NCBI GenBank assembly: GCA_947625735.1
Contig: CANQPL010000011.1
Location: 1 to 64,000, forward strand
Source: an uncultured Clostridia bacterium
GTDB taxonomy: Bacteria > Bacillota > Clostridia > Oscillospirales > Ruminococcaceae
DNA length: 64,000 nt
Direction of reading: 5' to 3'
Positions within the stretch are counted from its first letter, which is position 1, and each line of letters opens with the position of its first letter. The notes beneath the pieces were generated by a model that was not told the origin of the DNA, made no database searches, and worked only from the letters and a program-made list of their open reading frames with translations. The position numbers and the translations under genes were made by a program. Below, piece after piece: positions 8,683 through 16,677 of this stretch.

Positions 8683-11600
8683 ATGTCCCACTATTCAGCA
8701 TTTTATGAAGCAATAGAAGATATTGCCTCACATCTCAGAACAGATCTTATCGGTCCTGTAGAAGAGAATGAAGAACTTAAAATGGAAGATCCTTTAAATC
8801 GTTATTCTCTGGGAATACTCCGGGGGCTGCCTGAAAATAAGGACACTGATGCAGACGATACGAACGGCACATTGGAAGAAATGTTTGAAGATGGGTCAGA
8901 GGACAGTGAAGAACCCGGAAAAAACAGCATTTTCAAGCCCTCTGCCATGGGTATTTCCTTTGCTGTCAGCCCGCAGGATACACTGCATATCCAATTTACC
9001 TATGGGGTATATCATCATGATGAAACGACTATCATCGATAATGAAAGGGAAATAAAAAGATATTTTTACACAAGACAAACAAAAAAATTTCAGACAATTG
9101 CGGCTGTTCCCGTCAGTGCAGGCAAGGTCACAATTCCTGACAAGGGAAATGAAGATATTACTTTAGATATCCGTGTCAGAAGAATCAACAGTGACGGCAG
9201 CGAGCTGGTGACAGTGTCCGTTCATAACAATCACAATGAGGGAAAGGATTTCACAGAAAGCAATGAAAATGCATTGTTTCAGTGTATGCTTTCCATAAAA
9301 AGTGACAGGGGCTTTTTGCCTGTTTACAAAAAAAATACACGCCGCTCTCTGGAAGAAGAAAAAAACGATATGCTCTATGATTCGGTGAATAATTATTCCT
9401 ACGGTCACGGCTGTGCCTCTGTTCATACAGAAGAAAAAGGCGTGGTGACTGAGGTCAGGAGCGAATTTATCCCTCAGTACAAAATGCTTCAGATGATGCC
9501 GGCGATCATGGAAAATACAGAATGCCTTTTCATGAATTACTACAGTCATGCAGACCGCAGCACCGTTTGTTCGCAGCTTACCGCCTTTATCAGACAATAC
9601 CGTCAGTGGTATGAAAAGCTGCAGGAAAACAGGAAAATTATCGCAAAATATCCCCATGCCTCTGCTGATGCCTTTGACAATATCGAATGCTGTCTTTCCC
9701 GTCTTAATAGCGGCGTGGACGTACTCAGAAAAAATGATAACGCCTGGAAAGCGTTTTTATACATGAACGAAGCCATGCTTTTACAGCGAATAAAAACAAA
9801 GCACTGTCCCCCTGACACTGTAAGCTGGTATCCTTTTCAGCTGGCATATATTTTACAGATCATTCCCGATATAGCGGATAATGATTCAAAATTCCGCAAC
9901 AACGTTGACCTGCTTTGGTTTCCCACAGGCGGCGGCAAAACAGAAGCTTACCTTGGTCTGTCTGCATTTTCCATATTTTTCAGAAGACTAAACGGTGAGG
10001 ACGACCGCATGAACGGCGTCACTGTCATTATGCGGTACACCCTGCGGCTGCTCACACTTCAGCAGTTTGAAAGAGCTGCTGCGCTTGTCTGCGCAGCTGA
10101 ATATATGCGCAAAAAGTACGGCATACCCGGCAGGGAGATCTCGATCGGCTTGTGGATAGGTTCGGGCATGACACCAAATCACATAAAAGATGCTGATGAA
10201 ACTCTTAAAAAACTTCATGAAAACGCCACAGCAAGCATCTTTGAAGCCAATCCCATGCAGATCACAAAATGCCCATGGTGTGGTGCGTCAATTAATGTGA
10301 ACGGTTATGAAATAAAAAACGGCAGCATGAATATTTCCTGCTGCAATAATCCTGAATGTGAATTTCACAGCCATTTGCCCATCTATGTGGTAGACGATGA
10401 TATTTATAGGATAGCACCTACTTTTGTACTCAGTACCGTAGATAAATTCGCACGGATCACCTGGGAAGAACAGGCAGGGAATATGCTGGGTGCTAACGGC
10501 TGTGATCCTCCTTCACTGATAATACAGGACGAGCTTCACCTGATCTCAGGACCTTTAGGCTCTGTCACGGGGTGCTACGAAATGGCGATCGAAAATATAT
10601 GCAGCCATTATGGAAAGGTCCCCAAGATAATTGCCTCTACAGCAACTGTAAAGAATGCAGCAGAGCAGATACGTATCCTCTACAACCGTCAGATGATACA
10701 GTTTCCCCCAAGCGGTCTGTCACATACGGATTCGTTTTTTGCCGTTCAGGCGAGTGAATATCTACGTCCTGCAAGAACCTATCTCGGTATCTGTTCCATT
10801 GGCTCCGGAACATCAGAAGTACTGATAAAAATTTTTGCCCTGCTGACCTTTATGAAGCACCTGTATCGCCTTCAGGGAAGACCGGCAGATGTGATCGATC
10901 AGTTTTACACCTGCGTAGGTTATTTTAACACCCTCAAGGAGCTGGGTTCCAATTCCATTATCATATCCGACCGTATTATGGCAGAGATAAAGTATCTGGC
11001 AACCTACAAGTTTAAAAAGGAAGCTGAAAGCGTACACATGAAGGTTGACTGTGCCGATGCAGATATACCCTCTTATTTCAGATATAATGAACTGACCAGC
11101 CGCAATTCCGCCAAGGATATCAAAGCTGTGCTGGAACGGCTTGAGGAGAAATACACCGGTGAAAATTGCTATGATTATATTCTTGCCTCCAATATGCTGT
11201 CTGTGGGCATAGATATTGACAGACTGGGTACCATGTGTGTTTACGGACAGCCAAAATCAAATGCGGAATATATCCAGGCGACCAGCCGTGTAGGCAGAAA
11301 AAATCCGGGGCTTGTGATCTCCCTGTACAACAATATGCGTTCCAGAGATAAATCCTACTACGAGCAGTTTTGTTATTATCACAGCACATTCTATAAATAC
11401 GTGGAAGCCACCAGTGTTACTTCCTACTCTCCCCGTGCTGTGGAAAAGGCGCTGCACTGTGCCATGATGGCTGTGATAAGACACACCCTGCCGCAATACC
11501 GTCCCAATGAAAGCGCCCGCCGGTTTACAGGAGCGGATAAGGCGGTAGAGGAGGTCAAGCAGAAGATACTAAAGCGTGTCAATGAGATCGAACCCCGTAT

Positions 11601-11817
11601 AACCGATTATGCCGATGAGTGGCTTACCTATTATCTTGAATGCTGGCGTGAGCTTGCTCAGAAGCTGCCCGGCAGATTGGTTTTTGCGGATTATCATAAC
11701 GGGGACGCTGCCCTGTTCCGCAGTGCTGATAATAATACCGGATCAAACGTACCCACAATACTCAATTCCGTAAGAAACGTGGAATCTGCTGCCGATATTT
11801 ACTTTACCAAAAGATAG
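8683..11817 (+). CDS. drmA: DrmA-like DISARM helicase
   Basis: An SF2 helicase of 1044 residues resembling DrmA, the core DISARM helicase. Motifs are LWFPTGGGKTEAYLGL (Walker A near 411-426), QDELHLISGPLGS (motif II near 615-627), STATV (motif III), then the C-terminal helicase lobe with SNMLSVGIDIDRLG (about 837-850) and YIQATSRVGRKNPG (about 863-876). A cysteine set (CPWCG, CCNNPEC) between the lobes probably binds zinc. The start at 8683 (MSHYSAFY) lies just after the upstream stop; ATGs at 8632 and 8662 overlap the previous gene and are less likely. DrmA with DrmB forms the DNA-binding core of DISARM, which blocks incoming phage DNA. Here no methyltransferase accompanies it, which is unlike class 1 and 2 DISARM. 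Confidence 0.85.
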   Translation: MSHYSAFYEAIEDIASHLRTDLIGPVEENEELKMEDPLNRYSLGILRGLPENKDTDADDTNGTLEEMFEDGSEDSEEPGKNSIFKPSAMGISFAVSPQDTLHIQFTYGVYHHDETTIIDNEREIKRYFYTRQTKKFQTIAAVPVSAGKVTIPDKGNEDITLDIRVRRINSDGSELVTVSVHNNHNEGKDFTESNENALFQCMLSIKSDRGFLPVYKKNTRRSLEEEKNDMLYDSVNNYSYGHGCASVHTEEKGVVTEVRSEFIPQYKMLQMMPAIMENTECLFMNYYSHADRSTVCSQLTAFIRQYRQWYEKLQENRKIIAKYPHASADAFDNIECCLSRLNSGVDVLRKNDNAWKAFLYMNEAMLLQRIKTKHCPPDTVSWYPFQLAYILQIIPDIADNDSKFRNNVDLLWFPTGGGKTEAYLGLSAFSIFFRRLNGEDDRMNGVTVIMRYTLRLLTLQQFERAAALVCAAEYMRKKYGIPGREISIGLWIGSGMTPNHIKDADETLKKLHENATASIFEANPMQITKCPWCGASINVNGYEIKNGSMNISCCNNPECEFHSHLPIYVVDDDIYRIAPTFVLSTVDKFARITWEEQAGNMLGANGCDPPSLIIQDELHLISGPLGSVTGCYEMAIENICSHYGKVPKIIASTATVKNAAEQIRILYNRQMIQFPPSGLSHTDSFFAVQASEYLRPARTYLGICSIGSGTSEVLIKIFALLTFMKHLYRLQGRPADVIDQFYTCVGYFNTLKELGSNSIIISDRIMAEIKYLATYKFKKEAESVHMKVDCADADIPSYFRYNELTSRNSAKDIKAVLERLEEKYTGENCYDYILASNMLSVGIDIDRLGTMCVYGQPKSNAEYIQATSRVGRKNPGLVISLYNNMRSRDKSYYEQFCYYHSTFYKYVEATSVTSYSPRAVEKALHCAMMAVIRHTLPQYRPNESARRFTGADKAVEEVKQKILKRVNEIEPRITDYADEWLTYYLECWRELAQKLPGRLVFADYHNGDAALFRSADNNTGSNVPTILNSVRNVESAADIYFTKR

Positions 11818-11828
11818 GAGATGTTCAC

Positions 11829-13628
11829 ATGGTAAAACCTTCATTCAGAAAACAACCTGCGAATAGTCAGGGCAAAACTGCACTGTTTTCCGACGAAAAG
11901 ATCAATGCAGGCAGCATACGCAAAACACAGCTTATCACTACCTTCGGAGTGGGTGCCATTGTGGACTTTAAAGAAGATACAGTGGTCATTGCCTCCACAG
12001 ATGATTGGGACTATTCCCCAAACGATCCTGACGAAGTAGAAAACAGGAAACTGTTTAATGAGAATCTTTCTGTTATTACCGGAGCAGAATATTTTCTGAT
12101 GCCGAGAACAAGAAAAGGTCCAAACAGCTTTTCAAAAGAAAAAAATATCCCGTCCTACATCTTTCCTGAAAAGCTGCATTGTTCCAGATGCGGCAACATC
12201 TATGATTTCAGGGAACTGGGTACTAAGGAGCGTCACAAATGTCCCAAGTGCAGCAATGAACTAAACGCTTCCCGTTTTATCGTTGTCTGCGCCAAGGGAC
12301 ACATGGACGATTTTCCCTACGATTGGTGGGTACATAAGGGACAGCCCTGTCCTTCAGGCGTCCGATCCCCCAGGATCCGTATGGTCAATATCAATAACAG
12401 AACGGATATTGACAGCCTTCGTCTGGAATGTACGGAATGTAAGGCAACAAGAAGTATGGTACAGGTGTTCTCAGCAGATGCCCTTGAAAATTTTCCCTGC
12501 ACATGCAAGCACCCTCATTTCAAAGATCCTTATGCCCGTGCAAAATTCGGCTGCCATGAAAAAATGCGTGCAAGGCTGCGTTCCGCTTCAGGGGTGTACT
12601 TTCCTATTACAAGGTCAGCACTTCTGATACCGCCATGGAGTAGGAAAGCGGTCAATTGTATCCGCAAAAATTATCCTCTGCTGCAAAATGTAGCAGAAGA
12701 AAAGCTCGTTTATGCCGTGCGACAGGTCTTGCATGATGAAAATATTTCCGACGAAGAGATTCTGAGGTCATGGAAAGTGGTAAAAAACACGCTGGAGAAA
12801 AAACAGACTCGTTCGGAATTGTCGGTCTATGAAGATGAATATGCGATCCTGTCCAAAGACAGCAACCAAAGCGAGGATAACTTTTCCTCCTATTCAGTTG
12901 AGATTCCCGAAAAATACCGGTCTTATTTTGAACAGCTTGCAGTGGTTGACCGACTGACTGTTACCCAGGCTTTTACCGGATTTACACGTATCATGCGCAA
13001 TGAAGAAAATCCTGTGGATATCTCCCAGTATCAGAAACCCTGGCTGCCGGCAGTGGAGCTGACCGGTGAAGGCATTTTTATACGGTTTAACAAGGAAAAG
13101 GTTGCCTGCTGGCGGCATGACCACTCCTCCCGTTACAAAAAAATGGAAAATGCTATGAAGACGGGGAATCTTAAGTTTGAAATGTTTTCTGAGACCTACG
13201 TCCTGCTGCATACCTTTGCCCATTTATTCATACGTGAGATTGCCAATGTCTGCGGCTACAGTGCTGCCTCTATCCGTGAAAAAATATTCAGCGAGATTGA
13301 CAAGGACGAAGATGTGAAAATGTGCGGAGTGCTCGTCTATGTTTCCTCCTCTGACGCTGACAGCAGCCTTGGAGGACTTATCAGCATTGCTCACAACAAA
13401 GATGTATTTGAAGAGATCATGGATCGTATGCTGGAAAGAGCGGATTGGTGCAGCGGTGATCCCTTATGCATATATTCCACCAGACAGGGCTATAAGGACC
13501 TGAATTACGCCGCCTGTCACGACTGTACGCTGCTTCCTGAAACCTCCTGTGAACGGTTCAACGTTTTCCTTGACAGGGCATCTATTGTGGGTCTGCCGGA
13601 GAATAGGGAGCTTGGTTTCTTTAAATGA
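11829..13628 (+). CDS. drmB: DrmB-like DUF1998 protein
   Basis: This 599-residue protein matches DrmB, the DUF1998 partner of DrmA. The N-terminus has the usual QLITTFGVGAIVDF segment (about residues 36-49). Zinc-binding pairs follow: CSRCG (about 118) with CPKC (about 138), CAKGHMDDFPYDWW (about 154), then CTECKA. The C-terminal DUF1998 region runs from about 455 to the end, with LHTFAHLFIREIA, GVLVYVSSSDADSSLGGL, CSGDPLCI and a final CHDCTLLPETSCERFN cysteine cluster. AGGAG lies upstream of the ATG, 11 bases after drmA. It is the last gene of the operon; a bidirectional hairpin follows at 13941. DrmC (a phospholipase-D-like protein) is absent. Confidence 0.85.
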   Translation: MVKPSFRKQPANSQGKTALFSDEKINAGSIRKTQLITTFGVGAIVDFKEDTVVIASTDDWDYSPNDPDEVENRKLFNENLSVITGAEYFLMPRTRKGPNSFSKEKNIPSYIFPEKLHCSRCGNIYDFRELGTKERHKCPKCSNELNASRFIVVCAKGHMDDFPYDWWVHKGQPCPSGVRSPRIRMVNINNRTDIDSLRLECTECKATRSMVQVFSADALENFPCTCKHPHFKDPYARAKFGCHEKMRARLRSASGVYFPITRSALLIPPWSRKAVNCIRKNYPLLQNVAEEKLVYAVRQVLHDENISDEEILRSWKVVKNTLEKKQTRSELSVYEDEYAILSKDSNQSEDNFSSYSVEIPEKYRSYFEQLAVVDRLTVTQAFTGFTRIMRNEENPVDISQYQKPWLPAVELTGEGIFIRFNKEKVACWRHDHSSRYKKMENAMKTGNLKFEMFSETYVLLHTFAHLFIREIANVCGYSAASIREKIFSEIDKDEDVKMCGVLVYVSSSDADSSLGGLISIAHNKDVFEEIMDRMLERADWCSGDPLCIYSTRQGYKDLNYAACHDCTLLPETSCERFNVFLDRASIVGLPENRELGFFK

Positions 13629-13940
13629 TGAAACAGTAAAAAAAGCGAAATATTTATAACGCCATTTTTACAAACAAAGACCTGTTCGTTAATGCTTGCA
13701 ATTCAGCTATTTTTGAATCTTTCAAATGAATGAACCTCTGAAAGAATTTCCCTGAATAAAAAATAAATCTGAACCCCGTCCTATCAGTTGTGTTGTTAGG
13801 CACACCTTTAATCGGTTTAATCATTCGAGGCGTATGTATGAAGATTATGAAATCAAAATTTCTATCAAGAGTGCGTATGTATTATCACAAATTTTCATAT
13901 CATTTTTTCGCAGTTTTTAGTTTTTGAAGACAGGTTAAAA

Positions 13941-13978
13941 AAACAAGCACTTCCCAAATTAGAAGTGCTTGTTTTAGA
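13941..13978. terminator. Bidirectional terminator between drmB and the Rpn locus
   Basis: The inverted repeat AAACAAGCACTTC (13941-13953) / GAAGTGCTTGTTT (13962-13974) is perfect with an 8-base loop and has A-rich sequence to the left and T-rich to the right. The rest of 13629-13997 holds no gene I can support. Confidence 0.75.
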
Positions 13979-14022
13979 TTGCAGTATTGTTCTTTAATTG
14001 TTACATCGTTACATGAAACTTC

Positions 14023-14362
14023 TCTGTCTGTCCTTATGTCGATCTTCTGAAAAAGCCTTGTTTACACATAATAAGGCTTTTTCAATAACCAACAACTACG
14101 CTTTCAAACCGGTTTTTGCCTCAAATTCGGCAACAGTCATATGTGCCTCTTCAGCAGTCTGTGCAAGTGTAAGAATGCCTTTTTTAACAAGACCGATCAG
14201 CGTAGCAAGTACGCCTTCTTCCCTACCTTCTTCCCTCTGCTCTGCAAAGGTTCTTGCTTCATCATATTCAGTAATACACATACGCTTCACCTCAGCCCTA
14301 TCTGTTTTGATGCCGATCTTCTGAAAAAGCTTTGCTTCCACGTAATAAGGCTTTTTCATCAA
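14023..14362 (-). pseudogene. Duplicated 3' tail of the Rpn-type nuclease gene
   Basis: An 88-codon frame (14096-14362) ends with the same tail as the complete gene next to it (VKRMCITEYDEARTFAEQRE, then VLATLIGLVKKG... AEFEAKTGLKA). It carries two REEG units in place of eight and is preceded by unrelated residues. The downstream flank GATCTTCTGAAAAAGC also recurs (about 14041 and 14314), so a block of roughly 270 bases has been directly duplicated. It has no plausible ribosome binding site of its own. It looks like a by-product of slippage or unequal exchange, though it could serve as a donor for tail-length variation. Confidence 0.7.
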
Positions 14363-14369
14363 TCATCAA

Positions 14370-15296
14370 TTACGCTTTCAAACCGGTTTTTGCCTCAAAT
14401 TCGGCAACAGTCATATGTGCCTCTTCAGCAGCCTGTGCAAGTGTAAGAATGCCTTTTTTAACAAGACCGATCAGCGTAGCAAGTACGCCTTCTTTTCTGC
14501 CTTCTTCCCTGCCTTCTTTTCTGCCTTCTTCCCTGCCTTCTTCCCTGCCTTCTTCCCTGCCTTCTTCCCTGCCTTCTTCCCTCTGCTCTGCAAAGGTTCT
14601 TGCTTCATCATATTCAGTTATACACATACGTTTCACCTCCGCTTTGTTTGCCAGAAGAAACGGCTTGATGAGCGAATCATCAGGCAGTTCCTCTAAGGCG
14701 GTATCTACTGCTTCTTCCAATGTTTCCATTGTCTGCTGATTGGAACGGACTTTATCCACAAACCATGCATATTCTTTCAAAGGCTTGCAGGCATCGAGCA
14801 ATGCATTATTATGCCCGAAATTGATGTTTATCATCGTGACCCTGACTTCAATATCTGATTCTCCGTCAAATGAATCCGACAGACTAAGCATAATTCTATC
14901 TTCCTTATCGGCAGTACCGTTATAAAAGCAAACGCATTTCGGTGTCGGGGCTTTTTGCTGTGCAGAGCTGTATCTGTGATAGTGTTTGCTCTCCTCAACA
15001 TACTTGCTGTATATCATTCCTGCATAGATCAGAAAACGCATCGGCATATTGGGATTGAATGTGGACTGCTGCTCATAAAAGCTCATTGTATTGTCGATCA
15101 GAAACGATACATCATTCTTCATGCTCATATAAACGGCGTTCTCTATGGTGTTAAGCCTGATAGCACTTGCATCTGTATAATGTGAGCCGTTCACGGCATT
15201 GTAAAGACTTAGTGTCCATTCTCTGTTTTGGGGATTGCCGAAGATAAACTTGAAAAGCCTGTCACGGTATTCACGGTTTGTGCCTGTTTCAGCCAT
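14370..15296 (-). CDS. Rpn-family recombination-promoting nuclease (PD-(D/E)XK transposase-like)
   Basis: A 308-residue protein of the Rpn/PDDEXK putative transposase family. The nuclease core is visible: REYRDRLFKFIFGN near the start, then NDVSFLIDNTMSFYEQQST, whose D and E-x-Q fit the PD-(D/E)XK site, followed by NPNMPMRFLIYAGMIYSKYV. A C-terminal charged segment with eight REEG/RKEG units precedes a short conserved tail (VLATLIGLVKKGILTL). The ATG at 15296 is preferred over one 16 codons upstream because AAAGGAG lies 10 bases ahead of it. It faces away from the BREX operon. Rpn proteins cleave DNA and raise RecA-independent recombination in E. coli; a defence or toxin-like role has also been suggested for the family. 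Confidence 0.85.
   Translation of the reverse strand: MAETGTNREYRDRLFKFIFGNPQNREWTLSLYNAVNGSHYTDASAIRLNTIENAVYMSMKNDVSFLIDNTMSFYEQQSTFNPNMPMRFLIYAGMIYSKYVEESKHYHRYSSAQQKAPTPKCVCFYNGTADKEDRIMLSLSDSFDGESDIEVRVTMININFGHNNALLDACKPLKEYAWFVDKVRSNQQTMETLEEAVDTALEELPDDSLIKPFLLANKAEVKRMCITEYDEARTFAEQREEGREEGREEGREEGREEGRKEGREEGRKEGVLATLIGLVKKGILTLAQAAEEAHMTVAEFEAKTGLKA
14488..14583 (-). repeat. 12-bp coding minisatellite (8 units) in the Rpn gene
   Basis: Eight consecutive 12-base units of the CCTTCTTCCCTG / CCTTCTTTTCTG type encode REEG or RKEG on the minus strand. Gain or loss of a unit keeps frame, so the charged linker can change length without breaking the protein. The downstream duplicate has only two units. 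Confidence 0.9.
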
Positions 15297-15418
15297 CGGT
15301 ACCACGCTCCTTTCCTCAATTATATTATACCATTTATCCGGCATACTGTCAAGGAAAAATCATCTTTTTCTGAAACTCTCTTCAATGTGTAAATACCGTG
15401 AAATCAACTCATCAAATC

Positions 15419-15448
15419 ATTGACATCATCGTCAATTTATGATATAAT
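15419..15448 (+). promoter_or_regulatory. BREX operon promoter with overlapping palindrome
   Basis: TTGACA (15420-15425), a 17-base gap and TATAAT (15443-15448) form a consensus promoter 44 bases before brxA. ATTGAC-ATCATC-GTCAAT (15419-15436) is a perfect inverted repeat covering the -35 box and most of the spacer, the position expected of a repressor site. No BrxR-type regulator gene is adjacent. Confidence 0.75.
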
Positions 15449-15491
15449 ATAGAATGGGTATATATAATATTTTCGAGCGTGGTGAACGAAT

Positions 15492-16097
15492 ATGGAAGAA
15501 AAGTACAATTCCGGACTTATATCACAATCATTTTGGTTTGTGGAGTTCAAAAAAATCGTTATTTTATATAAAAATGGTGCTGATTATGACGAGATCAAGC
15601 GACAGTGCATAGACGAAAACCTGTTCGGAGCAATCAACCCTAACCGTGAAAAGCGAATGTGCGGTTATCTCCTTACAAGGCTGAGGTCAATGGACGACAG
15701 GCTGACAGATATTTTCGTAAATGCTGATGTATCCACTCAGAAACTGATAAACCTGATAACGGTTATGAACACCAACAGACTATTTTACGAGTTTGTGTAT
15801 GAGGTCTATCGCAGCAAGCTCATCATCGGAGACACAAGCATTGATCTGAAAGACGTCAATATCTTCTTTGCACAGAAAGAAACGCAAAATGATGATCTGG
15901 CTTCCCGGAATGAATCGACTAAAAAAAGGCTTAGGTCTCTGTTTCTCAACTTCCTCATTGAAGCAGGCTTGGTGAAGTGGGCTGACGATAAGAAACAGAA
16001 ACGCATAGTCAACAGAGTTTTCATCACTATAGAGCTTGAGAACTACCTGAAAGACACAAATATAAGTATGTATAAAGCGATAGCAGGAGTAAACTGA
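15492..16097 (+). CDS. brxA: BREX protein BrxA
   Basis: BrxA (DUF1819 family) of type 1 BREX, 201 residues, a usual length for it. Known BrxA proteins are small DNA-binding helical proteins. The product shows the family pattern with KYNSGLISQSFWFVEFKKI at the N-terminus and ANPNREKRM-like features (AINPNREKRMCGYLLTRLRS). It is the first gene of the operon, and its end overlaps the start of brxB by one base (A of TGATG). The ribosome binding site (GTGGTGAA) is modest. Confidence 0.85.
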   Translation: MEEKYNSGLISQSFWFVEFKKIVILYKNGADYDEIKRQCIDENLFGAINPNREKRMCGYLLTRLRSMDDRLTDIFVNADVSTQKLINLITVMNTNRLFYEFVYEVYRSKLIIGDTSIDLKDVNIFFAQKETQNDDLASRNESTKKRLRSLFLNFLIEAGLVKWADDKKQKRIVNRVFITIELENYLKDTNISMYKAIAGVN

Positions 16098-16666
16098 TGA
16101 GTACACTTGAAGAAAGATTTGATAAAGCTGAGGAGATAATACTGAAACGCTCCTTCAGAAAAAACAACGGTTTTGAGGATTCATGTTACATCTTCGACTA
16201 TGAACCCTCCAAAGAACTGTATGTCCGTGAGAGAATTGACTTTATCAAAAAGAAAGGCGAATCCGTGGATATGGCGATCAAAGTATTCGACATTTACGAC
16301 ATTATCATTCAGATCTGTAAGAACAAGGGTTTCCTGGAGAAGAATTTTGAGTTTGAGCAGAAAAAAGGTCTGGAGCGTGTAACAAAAGCTATTGGAAATA
16401 TGCTTCGTGTTACCACTCCGAACAACCTTGTTGTAAAGTATATTGAGGAGCACTCTGAGGGCGCAGATGTAATATTCCTGACGGGTATCGGGAAGTGTTT
16501 CCCTCTTTTCAGGGCGCACAATGTCCTCAATAACCTGAACGGCGTTGTTCACAATATCCCGGTAGTCATGTTCTATCCCGGCAGCTACGATGGACAGTAT
16601 CTTGTTTTATTCTCACAAATCAAGGACGATAATCATTACAGAGCGTTTAAGCTCGCAGATAGATAA
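16097..16666 (+). CDS. brxB: BREX protein BrxB
   Basis: BrxB (DUF1788 family), 189 residues. The family stretch VIFLTGIGKCFPLFRAHNVL followed by PVVMFYPGSYDGQYLVLFSQ, near residues 125-175, is characteristic. In BREX it is a component of the complex formed by the defence proteins; its biochemical role is not settled. It sits between brxA (1-base overlap) and brxC (11-base gap), the standard type 1 order. Confidence 0.88.
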   Translation: MSTLEERFDKAEEIILKRSFRKNNGFEDSCYIFDYEPSKELYVRERIDFIKKKGESVDMAIKVFDIYDIIIQICKNKGFLEKNFEFEQKKGLERVTKAIGNMLRVTTPNNLVVKYIEEHSEGADVIFLTGIGKCFPLFRAHNVLNNLNGVVHNIPVVMFYPGSYDGQYLVLFSQIKDDNHYRAFKLADR

Positions 16667-16677
16667 GGAGTATCACA

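Noticed and set aside
14332-14739. Plus-strand frame of Pro/Ser repeats (FLPSSLPSSLPS type)
   Set aside because: It is the antisense reading of the REEG minisatellite in the Rpn gene, which has the recognisable protein.
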